In this document: positions 26,736 to 35,217 of the stretch, one piece after another
Numbering within the stretch: position 1 is the first letter of the stretch
How the letters are laid out: every line of letters starts with the position of its first letter
Notes under the pieces: model-generated
What the model was told of the DNA's origin: nothing
The model's database searches: none
The model's input: only the letters and a program-made list of their open reading frames with translations
Made by a program: the position numbers and the translations under genes
Assembly (NCBI RefSeq): GCF_002154725.1
Contig: NZ_MTAW01000067.1
Span: forward strand, 1-39,695
Source: Nostoc sp. 106C
Lineage (GTDB): Bacteria; Cyanobacteriota; Cyanobacteriia; Cyanobacteriales; Nostocaceae
Length of the DNA stretch: 39,695 nucleotides
Direction of reading: 5' to 3'

Positions 26736-27938
26736 TCATTTGTCACTCTCCGCGTCCCCGCGTCCCCGCGTCCCCGCGTCCCCGCGTCTCTTTGTCTCCC
26801 CCTGCTCCTCTTTGGGCTGGCGTTCTGGCAGACTCTGTTGCTCTGATACCACACGGATGCGATGAATCTGATTCAGAGCATATCTTGCTGTTGACTGCAC
26901 TTCTGGATCTGGGTCTTCCAGTGCATGTCGTAACATCTGGCTAATTTGGGACATCATATCGTAAACGCGAGTTAGGTCACGAATGGCATTTTGCCGCACT
27001 TGTGGATTTTCATTTTGGATGGAGATTGCTAAAGCACGGTTCATTGGTTTTAGTGTGCGGATGCTGATTTCGCCTAAAGCTGCCAAAATTAAGCTGTGTT
27101 CTTGAGAATCTGCATTTATCATTAGGTCTACTAAGGGCTGAATTGCCCTTGAGTCTCCTTGTTGCCCTAAATCCCAAATAGCCTTGTGTCGTTTTGCGGG
27201 ATCGGAAGTGTATAAGTCTTTAATCAATTCGTCAACTATATTGACTTTGGCCAGACGGGAAGTTTGCGCTGGAGGCAACAATTTTGGGGTAACAGATGCT
27301 GTGGCTGCTGAGGAATTGGTTGCATCTGGATTAGCGTTAGACTCTGGTAATGGTGGTGCCATTGCGTCTTTGTCAGCTTCAGTCTTGATGTCACTATCCA
27401 AATTTTCTGAATGTTGCGATCGCTTGACCTGAGCGAACCATCTCATACAGTAAATGACTGCGCCAATACTTCCTAAAATCCCCAGTCCTAGTAGTGACCA
27501 CCAAAGGATACTCTGTTTGGTTGACTTAGTTTTTGTACTGGGTTTAGCAGTAGGTGCAACAGAAGAAGTAAATGATTTTTTCGCAGCAATCGCTGCTTGC
27601 AGACTTTCTTGGGTTGTGCTGCCAACAATACCATCTGCTAGCAAACCCTGGGCTTTTTGAAATTGAGCTACAGCAACTTGTGTAGTTTCTTTGTACTGCC
27701 CATCAACTACACCATTGTAATATCCCAACTGTTTTAATTGGGTTTGCAGCGTTTCTACATCCGCTCCTGTACTACCTGGTCTGAGAGTAGTCGGCTGGAC
27801 AACTTTAGTTGTACTGGCTTGTGCCAGTATGAAGATACTCGGCTTGGAATCAGGTATCGCTGGTTTCGCAGGACTCTGGTACAAACCCAGGGATATAAAA
27901 CAGGTCAAGATAGGGACTGAGGAGTGGCATAGCCTCAT
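26736..27938 (-). CDS. Membrane-anchored peptidoglycan-binding and HEAT-repeat protein
   Basis: About 400 residues from ATG 27938 (a TTG at 27995 would add 19). A hydrophobic signal-like N terminus is followed by a PG_binding_1 domain (LRPGSTGADVETLQTQLKQL to DGIVGSTTQESL), a linker, a TM segment (WWSLLGLGILGSIGAVIYC) and a domain of HEAT-like repeats (AIWDLGQQGDSRAIQPLVDL and QSTARYALNQI). The order suggests wall binding outside the membrane and a protein-interaction solenoid inside. The last about 20 residues (GETKRRGDAGTRGRGDAESD) are encoded by a tandem CCGCGTC repeat, so the natural C terminus has been replaced or extended by repeat DNA. Confidence 0.82.
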   Translation of the reverse strand: MRLCHSSVPILTCFISLGLYQSPAKPAIPDSKPSIFILAQASTTKVVQPTTLRPGSTGADVETLQTQLKQLGYYNGVVDGQYKETTQVAVAQFQKAQGLLADGIVGSTTQESLQAAIAAKKSFTSSVAPTAKPSTKTKSTKQSILWWSLLGLGILGSIGAVIYCMRWFAQVKRSQHSENLDSDIKTEADKDAMAPPLPESNANPDATNSSAATASVTPKLLPPAQTSRLAKVNIVDELIKDLYTSDPAKRHKAIWDLGQQGDSRAIQPLVDLMINADSQEHSLILAALGEISIRTLKPMNRALAISIQNENPQVRQNAIRDLTRVYDMMSQISQMLRHALEDPDPEVQSTARYALNQIHRIRVVSEQQSLPERQPKEEQGETKRRGDAGTRGRGDAESDK

Positions 27939-28169
27939 ATTACTAGTTTTGAGCAACGGGTACTTTTGAATTATTCGATACCACGATAACTTCAACCAGT
28001 CTAAAAGTTAACTTTTATTCTGACAAAAAATTACGTTCCCCGCAGGATCGCATCTTGAGCAGCATTTAAGAGGAAGCGGAGACGGTGTTCCGGAGCGACA
28101 TAGCGAAATTTCCCCTATGTCAAATTCAGGGTAATTAGTTTGGCTGTATACATATAAACATTAAGCTTT

Positions 28170-28228
28170 AGTTACAAATAGTTTAAGTATAATTATTGGA
28201 TGTAACTATGAATGAAATTTCATATGAA
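28170..28228 (+). promoter_or_regulatory. Putative promoter and operator of the arsR-pst operon
   Basis: A TATAAT at 28188-28193 is flanked by AGTTACA (28170-28176) and TGTAACT (28201-28207) in inverted orientation. Just downstream, ATGAAATTTCAT (28212-28223) overlaps TTCATATGAA (28219-28228), both perfect palindromes like ArsR-family operators. No clear -35 or Pho box was seen. The rest of 27939-28296 has only repeat debris. Confidence 0.4.
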
Positions 28229-28296
28229 TGAGTATTTCTTGCTAATCGCACACATAAATCTTCAACGTGATTGGATACACAGCATTGCGAGGAATC

Positions 28297-28590
28297 ATGA
28301 GCACAATACAGGAGTTTGAATGCGTAGAGAGACTGAAAGTACTGGCAGATGAAACCCGTCTGTCGGTATTAAAAATTCTGATGCATAGTCCTATGCAAGT
28401 GGGGGAAATGAACAAGATTCTGGGTTTAGAACAAAGTCTGCTTTCCCATCATTTGCAAGTTCTGCGTCGAGCAAAATTTGTGGTTCGGGAACGCGATGGT
28501 AAAGCCTTTCTCTACCGTCTATCTCCAGAGATGGAAGTAACTACAGGTAGCGCCCTGAACCTTGGCTGTTGTGTTCTCTCGTTTAATTAA
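28297..28590 (+). CDS. ArsR family transcriptional repressor
   Basis: A 97-residue winged-helix regulator. ATG 28297 has GAGGA close upstream and is preferred over GTG 28267. The core reads LKVLADETRLSVLKILMHSP, then a recognition region EQSLLSHHLQVLRRAKFVVRERDGKAFLYRL, typical of the family. The classical metal-binding ELCVCDL motif is absent (QVGEMNKIL in its place); the only close cysteines are a C-terminal CC pair in LGCCVLSFN. It starts the pst operon, 25 bp before pstS, and probably represses it, with palindromes upstream as likely targets. The ligand is unknown; phosphate status or arsenic are both conceivable. Confidence 0.85.
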   Translation: MSTIQEFECVERLKVLADETRLSVLKILMHSPMQVGEMNKILGLEQSLLSHHLQVLRRAKFVVRERDGKAFLYRLSPEMEVTTGSALNLGCCVLSFN

Positions 28591-28615
28591 AAATTTTGGA
28601 TTGAGATATAAATAG

Positions 28616-29473
28616 ATGACGAAACGTCCGCAAATGATGATTTCTGTTGCAGTGGGATTGGTAACTTGCTTGTGGTTGCAAGGTTGCTCTTCACCTCAGC
28701 AGAATGTAAATAATAATCCAGGTAAGTCACAAGGCAAACTAGTACTAACTGGCTCTAGTACCGTTGCGCCATTAGCAGCAGAAATTGGTAAACGCTTTGA
28801 ATCTAGTCATCGCGGTGTGCGAATTGATGTGCAATCAGGAGGGTCTTCCCGTGGCATTACTGATGCTCGTCAAGGTGTGGCAGATGTTGGCATGGTTTCT
28901 CGTGCCTTGAAGCCAGACGAAAAAGATTTAACAGCATTTACTATTGCTCGTGATGGAGTAACAGTGATTTTGCACAAAGATAATCCCGTGAAATCTCTAA
29001 CTGACAAGCAGGTTGTAGATATCTATACTGGCAAAGTAACCAACTGGCAGCAGGTGGGGGGTAAAGCAGGAACGATTACCGTTGTGAATAAAGCCGAAGG
29101 ACGTTCCACTCTGGAATTGTTTACCCATTACTTCAAGCTGAAGAATACAGATATTAAAGCACAAGTGGTAATTGGTGATAACGAGCAAGGAATCAAGACT
29201 GTAGCCGGAAACCCCAACGCTATTGGCTATGTTTCTATCGGTTCAGCAGAAAATAGTGCCGCCAATCAAGTACCCATCAAGCTGCTGCCTGTAGATGGTA
29301 TAGCAGCGACAACGGCTAATGTGCAGAATAAAACCTTTCCCATTGCTCGCCCATTGAACTTGGTAACGAAAACCCAACCCCAGGGAATAGCAAAAGAATT
29401 TATTGATTACGCACAATCACAACAGGTAAGTGACATTGTTAAAAAGCAAAACTTTGTCCTCGTATCTAAATAG
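28616..29473 (+). CDS. pstS: Phosphate-binding lipoprotein PstS
   Basis: The periplasmic phosphate receptor of the Pst ABC importer. A lipoprotein signal ends in LQGC with the cysteine at residue 24. The mature part shows LTGSSTVAPLAAEIGKRFE and QSGGSSRGITDARQGVADVGMVSR, which hold the phosphate-binding Ser/Thr/Arg/Asp residues. At 285 aa it is of the shorter PstS-like class. It follows arsR and overlaps pstC by 44 bp. Confidence 0.92.
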   Translation: MTKRPQMMISVAVGLVTCLWLQGCSSPQQNVNNNPGKSQGKLVLTGSSTVAPLAAEIGKRFESSHRGVRIDVQSGGSSRGITDARQGVADVGMVSRALKPDEKDLTAFTIARDGVTVILHKDNPVKSLTDKQVVDIYTGKVTNWQQVGGKAGTITVVNKAEGRSTLELFTHYFKLKNTDIKAQVVIGDNEQGIKTVAGNPNAIGYVSIGSAENSAANQVPIKLLPVDGIAATTANVQNKTFPIARPLNLVTKTQPQGIAKEFIDYAQSQQVSDIVKKQNFVLVSK

Positions 29474-30305
29474 TGACCTGTGGTTACTTTGGATACTGCG
29501 GGGATTGGCAGCAATGGCAGGTGCGATCGCACTTTTAATTATTTTCTTTTTGATTCTCGAATCTCTACCAGTTCTTCAGCGCGTGGGAATCACTCGCTTT
29601 TTTAGCGACTCCTCCTGGAATCCAACTGCCAGATTTTATAACCTCCTGCCGATGTTGTGGGGAACACTGCTAGCAATGTTCGGCTCGGTGCTAATTGCTA
29701 CTCCCATTGGCATTCTCTCCGCAGTCTTTTGTCAATTTTACGCCCCACCCACATTAGCTAAAATCTACCGCAGCCTAATTGAATTACTAGCGGGAATCCC
29801 TTCTGTAGTCTATGGCTTTTGGGGATTAGTGGTGTTAGTTCCCCTAATTGGCAGAATACATCCACCCGGGCCAAGCTTATTAGCTGGGATTGCCATTCTC
29901 ACCATCATGATTTTGCCGACAATCGCACTGGTAGCCGATGCCAGTCTAGCGAAAGTCCCGTTATCTTATCACCAAGGAGCTGCCGCCTTAGGATTATCGC
30001 GGTGGGCAACTATCTCTAAAGTGGTCTTTCCGGCTGCCAAATCGGGATTATTCACAGGCATGATTTTAGAAACAGGTCGTGCAATTGGCGAAACAATGGC
30101 AATTTTAATGGTGTGCGGCAATGTCGTACAAACTCCTAAATCTCTGTTTGATCCGATTCGTACCCTCACAGCTAATATTGCTTTAGAAATGGCATACGCC
30201 ACCGGAGATCACCGTTCTGCACTCTTTGTTAGCGGTTTGGTGTTGATGGGGCTGATTGTACTGTTAGTTGCTGTTGCTGAAATTATCAGTCAGGGAAAAA
30301 TTTAG
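29430..30305 (+). CDS. pstC: Phosphate ABC transporter permease PstC
   Basis: The first membrane subunit of the Pst importer, 291 residues with about six TM segments and the permease EAA-like loop (ALGLSRWATISKVVFPAAKSGLFTGMI). The GTG start at 29430 lies inside pstS (44-bp overlap); no ATG lies before the first TM segment. The operon order would next give pstA, but the next 0.9 kb holds an opposite-strand toxin-antitoxin pair. Confidence 0.9.
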   Translation: MTLLKSKTLSSYLNSDLWLLWILRGLAAMAGAIALLIIFFLILESLPVLQRVGITRFFSDSSWNPTARFYNLLPMLWGTLLAMFGSVLIATPIGILSAVFCQFYAPPTLAKIYRSLIELLAGIPSVVYGFWGLVVLVPLIGRIHPPGPSLLAGIAILTIMILPTIALVADASLAKVPLSYHQGAAALGLSRWATISKVVFPAAKSGLFTGMILETGRAIGETMAILMVCGNVVQTPKSLFDPIRTLTANIALEMAYATGDHRSALFVSGLVLMGLIVLLVAVAEIISQGKI

Positions 30306-30323
30306 GACTTAGAGTACCGCGAC

Positions 30324-30767
30324 TTATAACCAAGATTCAAGAGAAAAAGTTTGTGCTTGCTGAATGCGGACAAAATCGCTGTCAGCAGAAACCAGGATAA
30401 GATTATGCTGAATCGCTGTTGCTGCAATCCAAAGATCATGATCATCAAATCCCAAATTTCCAACACTTGTACTCCGACGTTTGCTTTTATCTTTAGGGGC
30501 AAACTGATTAAAAACTTTTGCTTTGAGTTGACTGTAAAAAACGGCAGTTTCTTCGTCAATAAAATACAAGTCAACTCCCATCAAAAATGCTTGAACTGCT
30601 GCAAGATTTTGGGCTTGTCGTTTTGATTTCTCAGTCATGTAGAGCAGTTCGCCGTAAGTGATGATGCTGATACCGATTTCACTACCAGAACGAGATTGCA
30701 GAGCAGTAATGACGTTAGGAATGTTATCAATTATGTAACTGCAATGGTTGGTATCTAATAGATACAT
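30324..30767 (-). CDS. PIN-domain ribonuclease toxin (VapC family)
   Basis: A 147-residue PIN nuclease. The acidic active-site set is visible: Asp5 in MYLLDTNH, Glu40 in TYGELLYM, Asp111 in DDHDLWIAATA, and Asp129/131 in SADSDF. VapC toxins cleave tRNA or rRNA and are held inactive by their antitoxin. The upstream antitoxin-like gene ends 10 bp before it. The stop lies 18 bp from the pstC stop on the other strand, so the pair is wedged between pstC and pstA. Confidence 0.88.
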   Translation of the reverse strand: MYLLDTNHCSYIIDNIPNVITALQSRSGSEIGISIITYGELLYMTEKSKRQAQNLAAVQAFLMGVDLYFIDEETAVFYSQLKAKVFNQFAPKDKSKRRSTSVGNLGFDDHDLWIAATAIQHNLILVSADSDFVRIQQAQTFSLESWL

Positions 30768-30777
30768 GATACAGAAA

Positions 30778-31038
30778 TCAAAACTGGGTTTGAGAACGGG
30801 TTTCTTTTACTGAGTGCAGGCAATCTTCCAAATCATCACCTTGCCATGTTCCAGCAAATTTTAGCAAATCATCTGCCTTGGTTCCTCGTTTTATTGGAGC
30901 AAGCCGACGAAGTGGGCGTTGACTAATAGTACTTTTGTGTTGGAGGGAATCCAGAAAATCGCTGACCAAGGAAAGTTGATCGGGTGGCAATTGAGCTAAT
31001 TGTTGTTCAATTTTTTGCCGCAGTTCTGGGTAACTCAT
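30778..31038 (-). CDS. Antitoxin partner of the PIN toxin
   Basis: An 86-residue protein from ATG 31038, which has GAGG at good spacing; a GTG at 31044 would add two residues. The N-terminal half YPELRQKIEQQLAQLPPDQL is helical and continues LVSDFLDSL, a pattern common to cyanobacterial antitoxins paired with PIN toxins. The C-terminal half is polar and probably the toxin-wrapping region. It precedes the toxin by 10 bp in one transcript, the usual antitoxin-first order. No classical AbrB or RHH motif is obvious. Confidence 0.72.
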   Translation of the reverse strand: MSYPELRQKIEQQLAQLPPDQLSLVSDFLDSLQHKSTISQRPLRRLAPIKRGTKADDLLKFAGTWQGDDLEDCLHSVKETRSQTQF

Positions 31039-31131
31039 TAGCACCTCGCTTTTTCGATTGCGTAACTTATCGACTTCTTAATTTTATAATTGAGTTAAGC
31101 TTATACCTCAATTTTTAGATTTTTAATCTTA

Positions 31132-31171
31132 AATTTTGGATTTGAAATTTTAAAATTTCAAATCCAAAATT
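31132..31171. repeat. Perfect 40-bp palindrome before pstA
   Basis: Every base from 31132 to 31171 pairs with its mirror, starting AATTTTGGATTTGAAATTTT. It is AT-rich and ends 21 bp before the pstA ATG, which has no clear ribosome-binding site. It could be a remnant of AATCCAAAAT-type dispersed repeats, or an element acting on pstA expression. Confidence 0.7.
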
Positions 31172-31192
31172 GATTAACTCATCACTTTTTCA

Positions 31193-32062
31193 ATGCAAAA
31201 TCTCAAAGCTAAAATTCCAAAACTGAGAGTTTTTCAAGATTTACTACCAACAATGATTGTTTGGATGACTGCTGTGCTGGTAACTGCCATATTCTTGTGG
31301 ATACTCAACGATATTTTCTGGCATGGTATCGGCCACTTGTCTTGGCAGTTTATCACCACTGAACCTGTGAACGCTGGTAGAGAAGGGGGAATTGCACCGA
31401 TTTTAGTTTCCACCTTGATGATTATGGTGGTGTGTATGGCAGTCTCCATTCCTATTGGTGTGGGTACAGCCGTATTGCTGGCAGAATTTACCCCAATTGA
31501 TAGTATCTTTGGCGGATTAGTGCGGCGCAGTTTAGATGTTTTGGCTGGTGTCCCTTCAATAGTCTTTGGGTTGTTTGGTAACGTCTTCTTTTGCAAAATT
31601 CTTGGATTGGGATTTTCCATCCTGTCGGGAGGGCTAACCTTGGCGTGTATGGTGTTGCCAATCTTGATTCGCTCGACAGAAGAAGGATTTCGGGCTGTTC
31701 CCCAGGAGTATAGATTAGGAGCCGCATCTCTTGGTTTTTCCCGTACAACTACGCTATTTAAATTATTGTTACCCGCCGCTGTACCTGGTTTAGTGGTGGG
31801 ATTAGTGCTGGGGATTGGCAGAGCGATCGCAGAAACTGCTGCTTTAATTTTTACTAGTGGCTATGTAGATAGAATGCCAGAATCATTGCTAGATTCTGGA
31901 CGTGCGCTTTCGATTCATATTTTTGATTTATCGATGAATGTCTCTGGTGGCGATGGTAATGCTTACGCCTCAGCATTGGTTTTACTTTTATTGCTGCTGT
32001 TAATTAATGGCACAGCAGCTTGGATTGCTGAAAATTGGTTGCACAGGAGAATTATTAACTGA
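31193..32062 (+). CDS. pstA: Phosphate ABC transporter permease PstA
   Basis: The second permease of the Pst importer, 289 residues with six TM segments and the inner-loop motif YRLGAASLGFSRTTTLFKLLLPAA. ATG 31193. The TGA stop shares its A with the pstB ATG (TGATG), a typical coupled pair. It is separated from pstC by 887 bp with the toxin-antitoxin pair and a 40-bp palindrome, so it may need its own promoter. Confidence 0.92.
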   Translation: MQNLKAKIPKLRVFQDLLPTMIVWMTAVLVTAIFLWILNDIFWHGIGHLSWQFITTEPVNAGREGGIAPILVSTLMIMVVCMAVSIPIGVGTAVLLAEFTPIDSIFGGLVRRSLDVLAGVPSIVFGLFGNVFFCKILGLGFSILSGGLTLACMVLPILIRSTEEGFRAVPQEYRLGAASLGFSRTTTLFKLLLPAAVPGLVVGLVLGIGRAIAETAALIFTSGYVDRMPESLLDSGRALSIHIFDLSMNVSGGDGNAYASALVLLLLLLLINGTAAWIAENWLHRRIIN

Positions 32063-32868
32063 TGAAACTGTCAGATTCCAACCACAACCCTAGCAGAACT
32101 GTTCAACCATTAATTCAAACAGAAAACTTGACCTTGCAATATGGGCAAAAAACAGCCTTTGCTAATGTTAATTTTGCCATCAATGCAGGTGAAATCGCTG
32201 CTTTAGTTGGTCCTTCAGGTTGTGGGAAAACCAGTTTTCTCAGTTGTCTCAATCGCTTGACTGATTTGATTCCCCATTGTCGAGTCAAAGGACGAATTCA
32301 GATTGGTACTTTAGATGTGCTCAATACCAAGATAGATGCGATCGCGCTGCGGCGTAAAGTTGGCATGATCTTCCAAAAACCAAATCCTTTTCCTTTATCT
32401 ATCTGGAAGAATCTAGAATTACCTTTGCGAGAACATGGGATCAAAAACCGCGAAAAAATTGATGCGATCGTGGAGACAACCCTCACCGATGTAGGATTGT
32501 GGGATGAAGTCAAAGACCGATTGCATACTTCGGCTTTAGCACTTTCCGGCGGACAACAGCAGCGCTTATGCATAGCTAGAGCTTTAGGTTTGCAACCAGA
32601 AGTTTTACTATTGGATGAACCTTGTAGCGCCCTTGATCCGATTTCTAGTGGTGTGGTTGAAGATTTAATTACCAGCCTGCGGGGGCGTTATACCTTGCTA
32701 ATTGTCACTCATAACCTCGCACAAGCCAAGCGAATTGCCGATCAAGTAGCCCTGTTTTGGGTACAGGATGGAATAGGTCAACTAATTGAATCGGGAACAG
32801 TAGCCCAAATCTTTGAATCACCCCAACATCCTCTAACGGCTGCTTATGTCACAGGTGCAAGGGGTTGA
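32062..32868 (+). CDS. pstB: Phosphate ABC transporter ATPase PstB
   Basis: The ATPase of the Pst importer, 268 residues. Walker A GPSGCGKTS (about 52-60), signature LSGGQQQRL, Walker B VLLLDEPCSALDP and the H-loop VTHN are all intact. Start by one-base overlap with pstA. Its last 47 codons have a diverged second copy at 37433-37576. Confidence 0.96.
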   Translation: MKLSDSNHNPSRTVQPLIQTENLTLQYGQKTAFANVNFAINAGEIAALVGPSGCGKTSFLSCLNRLTDLIPHCRVKGRIQIGTLDVLNTKIDAIALRRKVGMIFQKPNPFPLSIWKNLELPLREHGIKNREKIDAIVETTLTDVGLWDEVKDRLHTSALALSGGQQQRLCIARALGLQPEVLLLDEPCSALDPISSGVVEDLITSLRGRYTLLIVTHNLAQAKRIADQVALFWVQDGIGQLIESGTVAQIFESPQHPLTAAYVTGARG

Positions 32869-32892
32869 GCGCCAAGAGCTAAAGGTTAATAA

Positions 32893-32944
32893 ATAAACCA
32901 GAAATAGCAGCGATCGCATTGATTTCTGGTTTATAACTCTACAC
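32893..32944. terminator. Hairpin terminator after pstB
   Basis: ATAAACCAGAAAT (32893-32905) pairs with ATTTCTGGTTTAT (32932-32944), 13 bp perfect, around a loop containing CGATCGC. It lies between convergent pstB and the GTPase gene and probably serves the pst operon. Confidence 0.6.
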
Positions 32945-33057
32945 AATCACCTGAACTGCAAGAACAAGAATAACCACGAATTTCGGATAACGAGCTGGCA
33001 CTGGAATAAGTGGCTTGTTTTCCTTAATCGGGTTCTAGTTAAAGCTTTAGTTAAAAT

Positions 33058-35217
33058 TTATACTTTGATAATCGATTCTAGATTATTCTGCACCAGATAA
33101 AGTTCTTGATACTTTTGGGAAATCCACGCCTTATCAGCTTCACGTTCTTCTAAAGTCTCTTGGTGAACTTTTTCCTGTTGTTCTAGGAGGTTTTCGTAAA
33201 GTGAGATAGCTTCACCAATAACTCGACTTGCCGATTCGACTTTGCCATCAAAAACTGTATCAATAATTTCGCTTAGTTTATCAGCTACTTTATCTAGAGA
33301 CTCCTCAAATTTTTGGAATCCTAACTCTAAAACTTTACTCTTAATTTGGATATGTATTCCATCAATATCTAACATCCCTAAACCAAATGAACCAGCAATT
33401 GCAGCTATAACACTGGTAACAATTATTGCGATGAAACCAACTCCTGTAAATACAACTAATGCAGCGGCCAATGCACCACCTATACCAATACCGCCACCTA
33501 TTCCTGCGAAACCCATAAAATCATCGCTGATCCCGTTAATTGATAGTTTCAGTTGTTCGCTAAAATTCGATTTTGTTTCTATGTCTAAATTTTTAAAATC
33601 TGCTTGAATAGCATCTAATTCATACTCAATATGAGCATCTAAAACTTCAACATATTCTCGCAAAATAACCTGCTTCAGTTTTTCGTTGCCCCACTTATCT
33701 ATTTCTTCCGATAAATTTCTTATAAATTGATTGGTGTAATCTCTTATAAGTTTATCTTGACTCCAAACAGGGCTGTGTTCTGAATACCAAAATTGACTTT
33801 TGTCAACCATGCGTTGATATAAACCTTCATACCAATCCTTCCAAGATTCAATTGCTTGTGTGAATACTTCTTCTTTGATATTTTCTGCTATTAGTCTAAT
33901 TTTTACATCGCGCCCACTGGCTTCTCCAATTTGTTCTAGAATTTTTTGTGTTTCAACTTCCGAAATTTTAATTTTACCTTCTAATGTATTCTGAGCTTGA
34001 TTAAGAGAAGCTAAAGTTTTTTGAATTAAATTATTAATGTCATTGGTTGAACGCTGATTTTTTAATAAACCACGTTCAAAAATTAAAAAATTCTCTATTG
34101 ATGAGGTAAACTTACGAAAATCTTGAAGATGCTCATCCTCCTTACCTGCCAAAATTGCATCAAGTGCAGCTTGAGCAGAAATAAAATGAACACGATTTAC
34201 ACCTGATATTATTGGATTCTCACCTTGGACAAACTTTGTAATTCGCTGTTTAATCTGCTCCCTACCTTTTTCAGTACGGATTAAATCCATAAAATTGCAG
34301 ATGACAAATAAATTATTCGCTGGCTCTGTTTCTTTACCGCCATTAAGATGGACTTTTAAATCATGCAGCAAATTGCGTTCTCCCTCTGTCAAGGGACGCG
34401 AAGCGTTAGTGAGAAAAATCACAGCATCAGTATTTGCCAACAATTTTTGGGTAATAGCAGTTCGTTCGGGGTGTTCATTTAACCCTGGCGAATCAACAAT
34501 TTCTACCCCACTACTGCATAATTCTAAATCAGGATGTTCAAAAATAAGTTCTTCAATTTCTGATTGAGCTAGCTCATCACTCAAACAATCAATTGCTGCA
34601 TCTTCAGAAATACTCGCTTTTTGTTGGTATTCATCAAATGGAATTTCTTCTTCTCTACCATCCTTATAAAGACAGACTACCCGTTTTCGTTTTCCATATT
34701 TCAAAACAGTTACAGTGCCACTACAAGGAATCTCTCTTGCTGGTTGAATTGTTTCACCAAGCAAAGCATTAAGTAAAGTGGATTTTCCTTGACTAAACTC
34801 TCCAACAACTGCTAACCGAAATCGCTGCGATTGATTTTTCTCCCATACTTCTTTTGCTTCTTCTATCAAAGAGTGAGGTAAAAAAGCACTCTCTTGACAC
34901 TCTTGAATGATCTGAAGAATCTGTTCACTTAAATTATCTAATTGCTGGCGATACTCTTGAAACTTCTTTAACTCATCGTAAGAGATAACTATGCGCTGTG
35001 GATTTGCTTGAGTTTCAGCTAAAACTGGTAAAGTTGCTAACATATCCCGCGCCGCCTTCACAAATATAGTATCCATCTCTTGAAAGCGTGCAGTATCGAG
35101 TAAAAAACGGACTTCTTCTAAAGCTACTGAATCCACATTTTCTTGATGGGTAAATGCAGATTCTAAAATTGCTAAATGTTGTGAATTAATACCTAAATGT
35201 TTAGCTAAAATATCCAA
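33058..35217 (-). CDS. Dynamin-like GTPase (main part of a TerB-dynamin protein)
   Basis: A large membrane-remodelling GTPase. The 719-residue frame begins with a TTG at 35217. The G1 loop GEFSQGKST (about 139-147), G2 Thr (PCSGTVT), G3 DSPG (about 242-245) and a variant G4 NFMD (about 308-311) are visible. A glycine-rich hydrophobic hairpin lies at about 566-615, flanked by long helical regions, as in bacterial dynamins. The first about 70 residues continue a TerB-like domain begun in the gene just upstream, and no ATG precedes the GTPase domain. One extra A, or a -1 shift, at the A7 tract 35221-35227 joins the two into a protein of about 851 residues. Bacterial dynamins act in membrane repair or phage resistance; the role here is inferred. 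Confidence 0.85.
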   Translation of the reverse strand: MDILAKHLGINSQHLAILESAFTHQENVDSVALEEVRFLLDTARFQEMDTIFVKAARDMLATLPVLAETQANPQRIVISYDELKKFQEYRQQLDNLSEQILQIIQECQESAFLPHSLIEEAKEVWEKNQSQRFRLAVVGEFSQGKSTLLNALLGETIQPAREIPCSGTVTVLKYGKRKRVVCLYKDGREEEIPFDEYQQKASISEDAAIDCLSDELAQSEIEELIFEHPDLELCSSGVEIVDSPGLNEHPERTAITQKLLANTDAVIFLTNASRPLTEGERNLLHDLKVHLNGGKETEPANNLFVICNFMDLIRTEKGREQIKQRITKFVQGENPIISGVNRVHFISAQAALDAILAGKEDEHLQDFRKFTSSIENFLIFERGLLKNQRSTNDINNLIQKTLASLNQAQNTLEGKIKISEVETQKILEQIGEASGRDVKIRLIAENIKEEVFTQAIESWKDWYEGLYQRMVDKSQFWYSEHSPVWSQDKLIRDYTNQFIRNLSEEIDKWGNEKLKQVILREYVEVLDAHIEYELDAIQADFKNLDIETKSNFSEQLKLSINGISDDFMGFAGIGGGIGIGGALAAALVVFTGVGFIAIIVTSVIAAIAGSFGLGMLDIDGIHIQIKSKVLELGFQKFEESLDKVADKLSEIIDTVFDGKVESASRVIGEAISLYENLLEQQEKVHQETLEEREADKAWISQKYQELYLVQNNLESIIKV

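Noticed and set aside
26750-26812. Possible CRISPR-like array from the regular CCGCGTC repeats
   Set aside because: The units are contiguous heptamers without spacers, so this is a simple tandem repeat.
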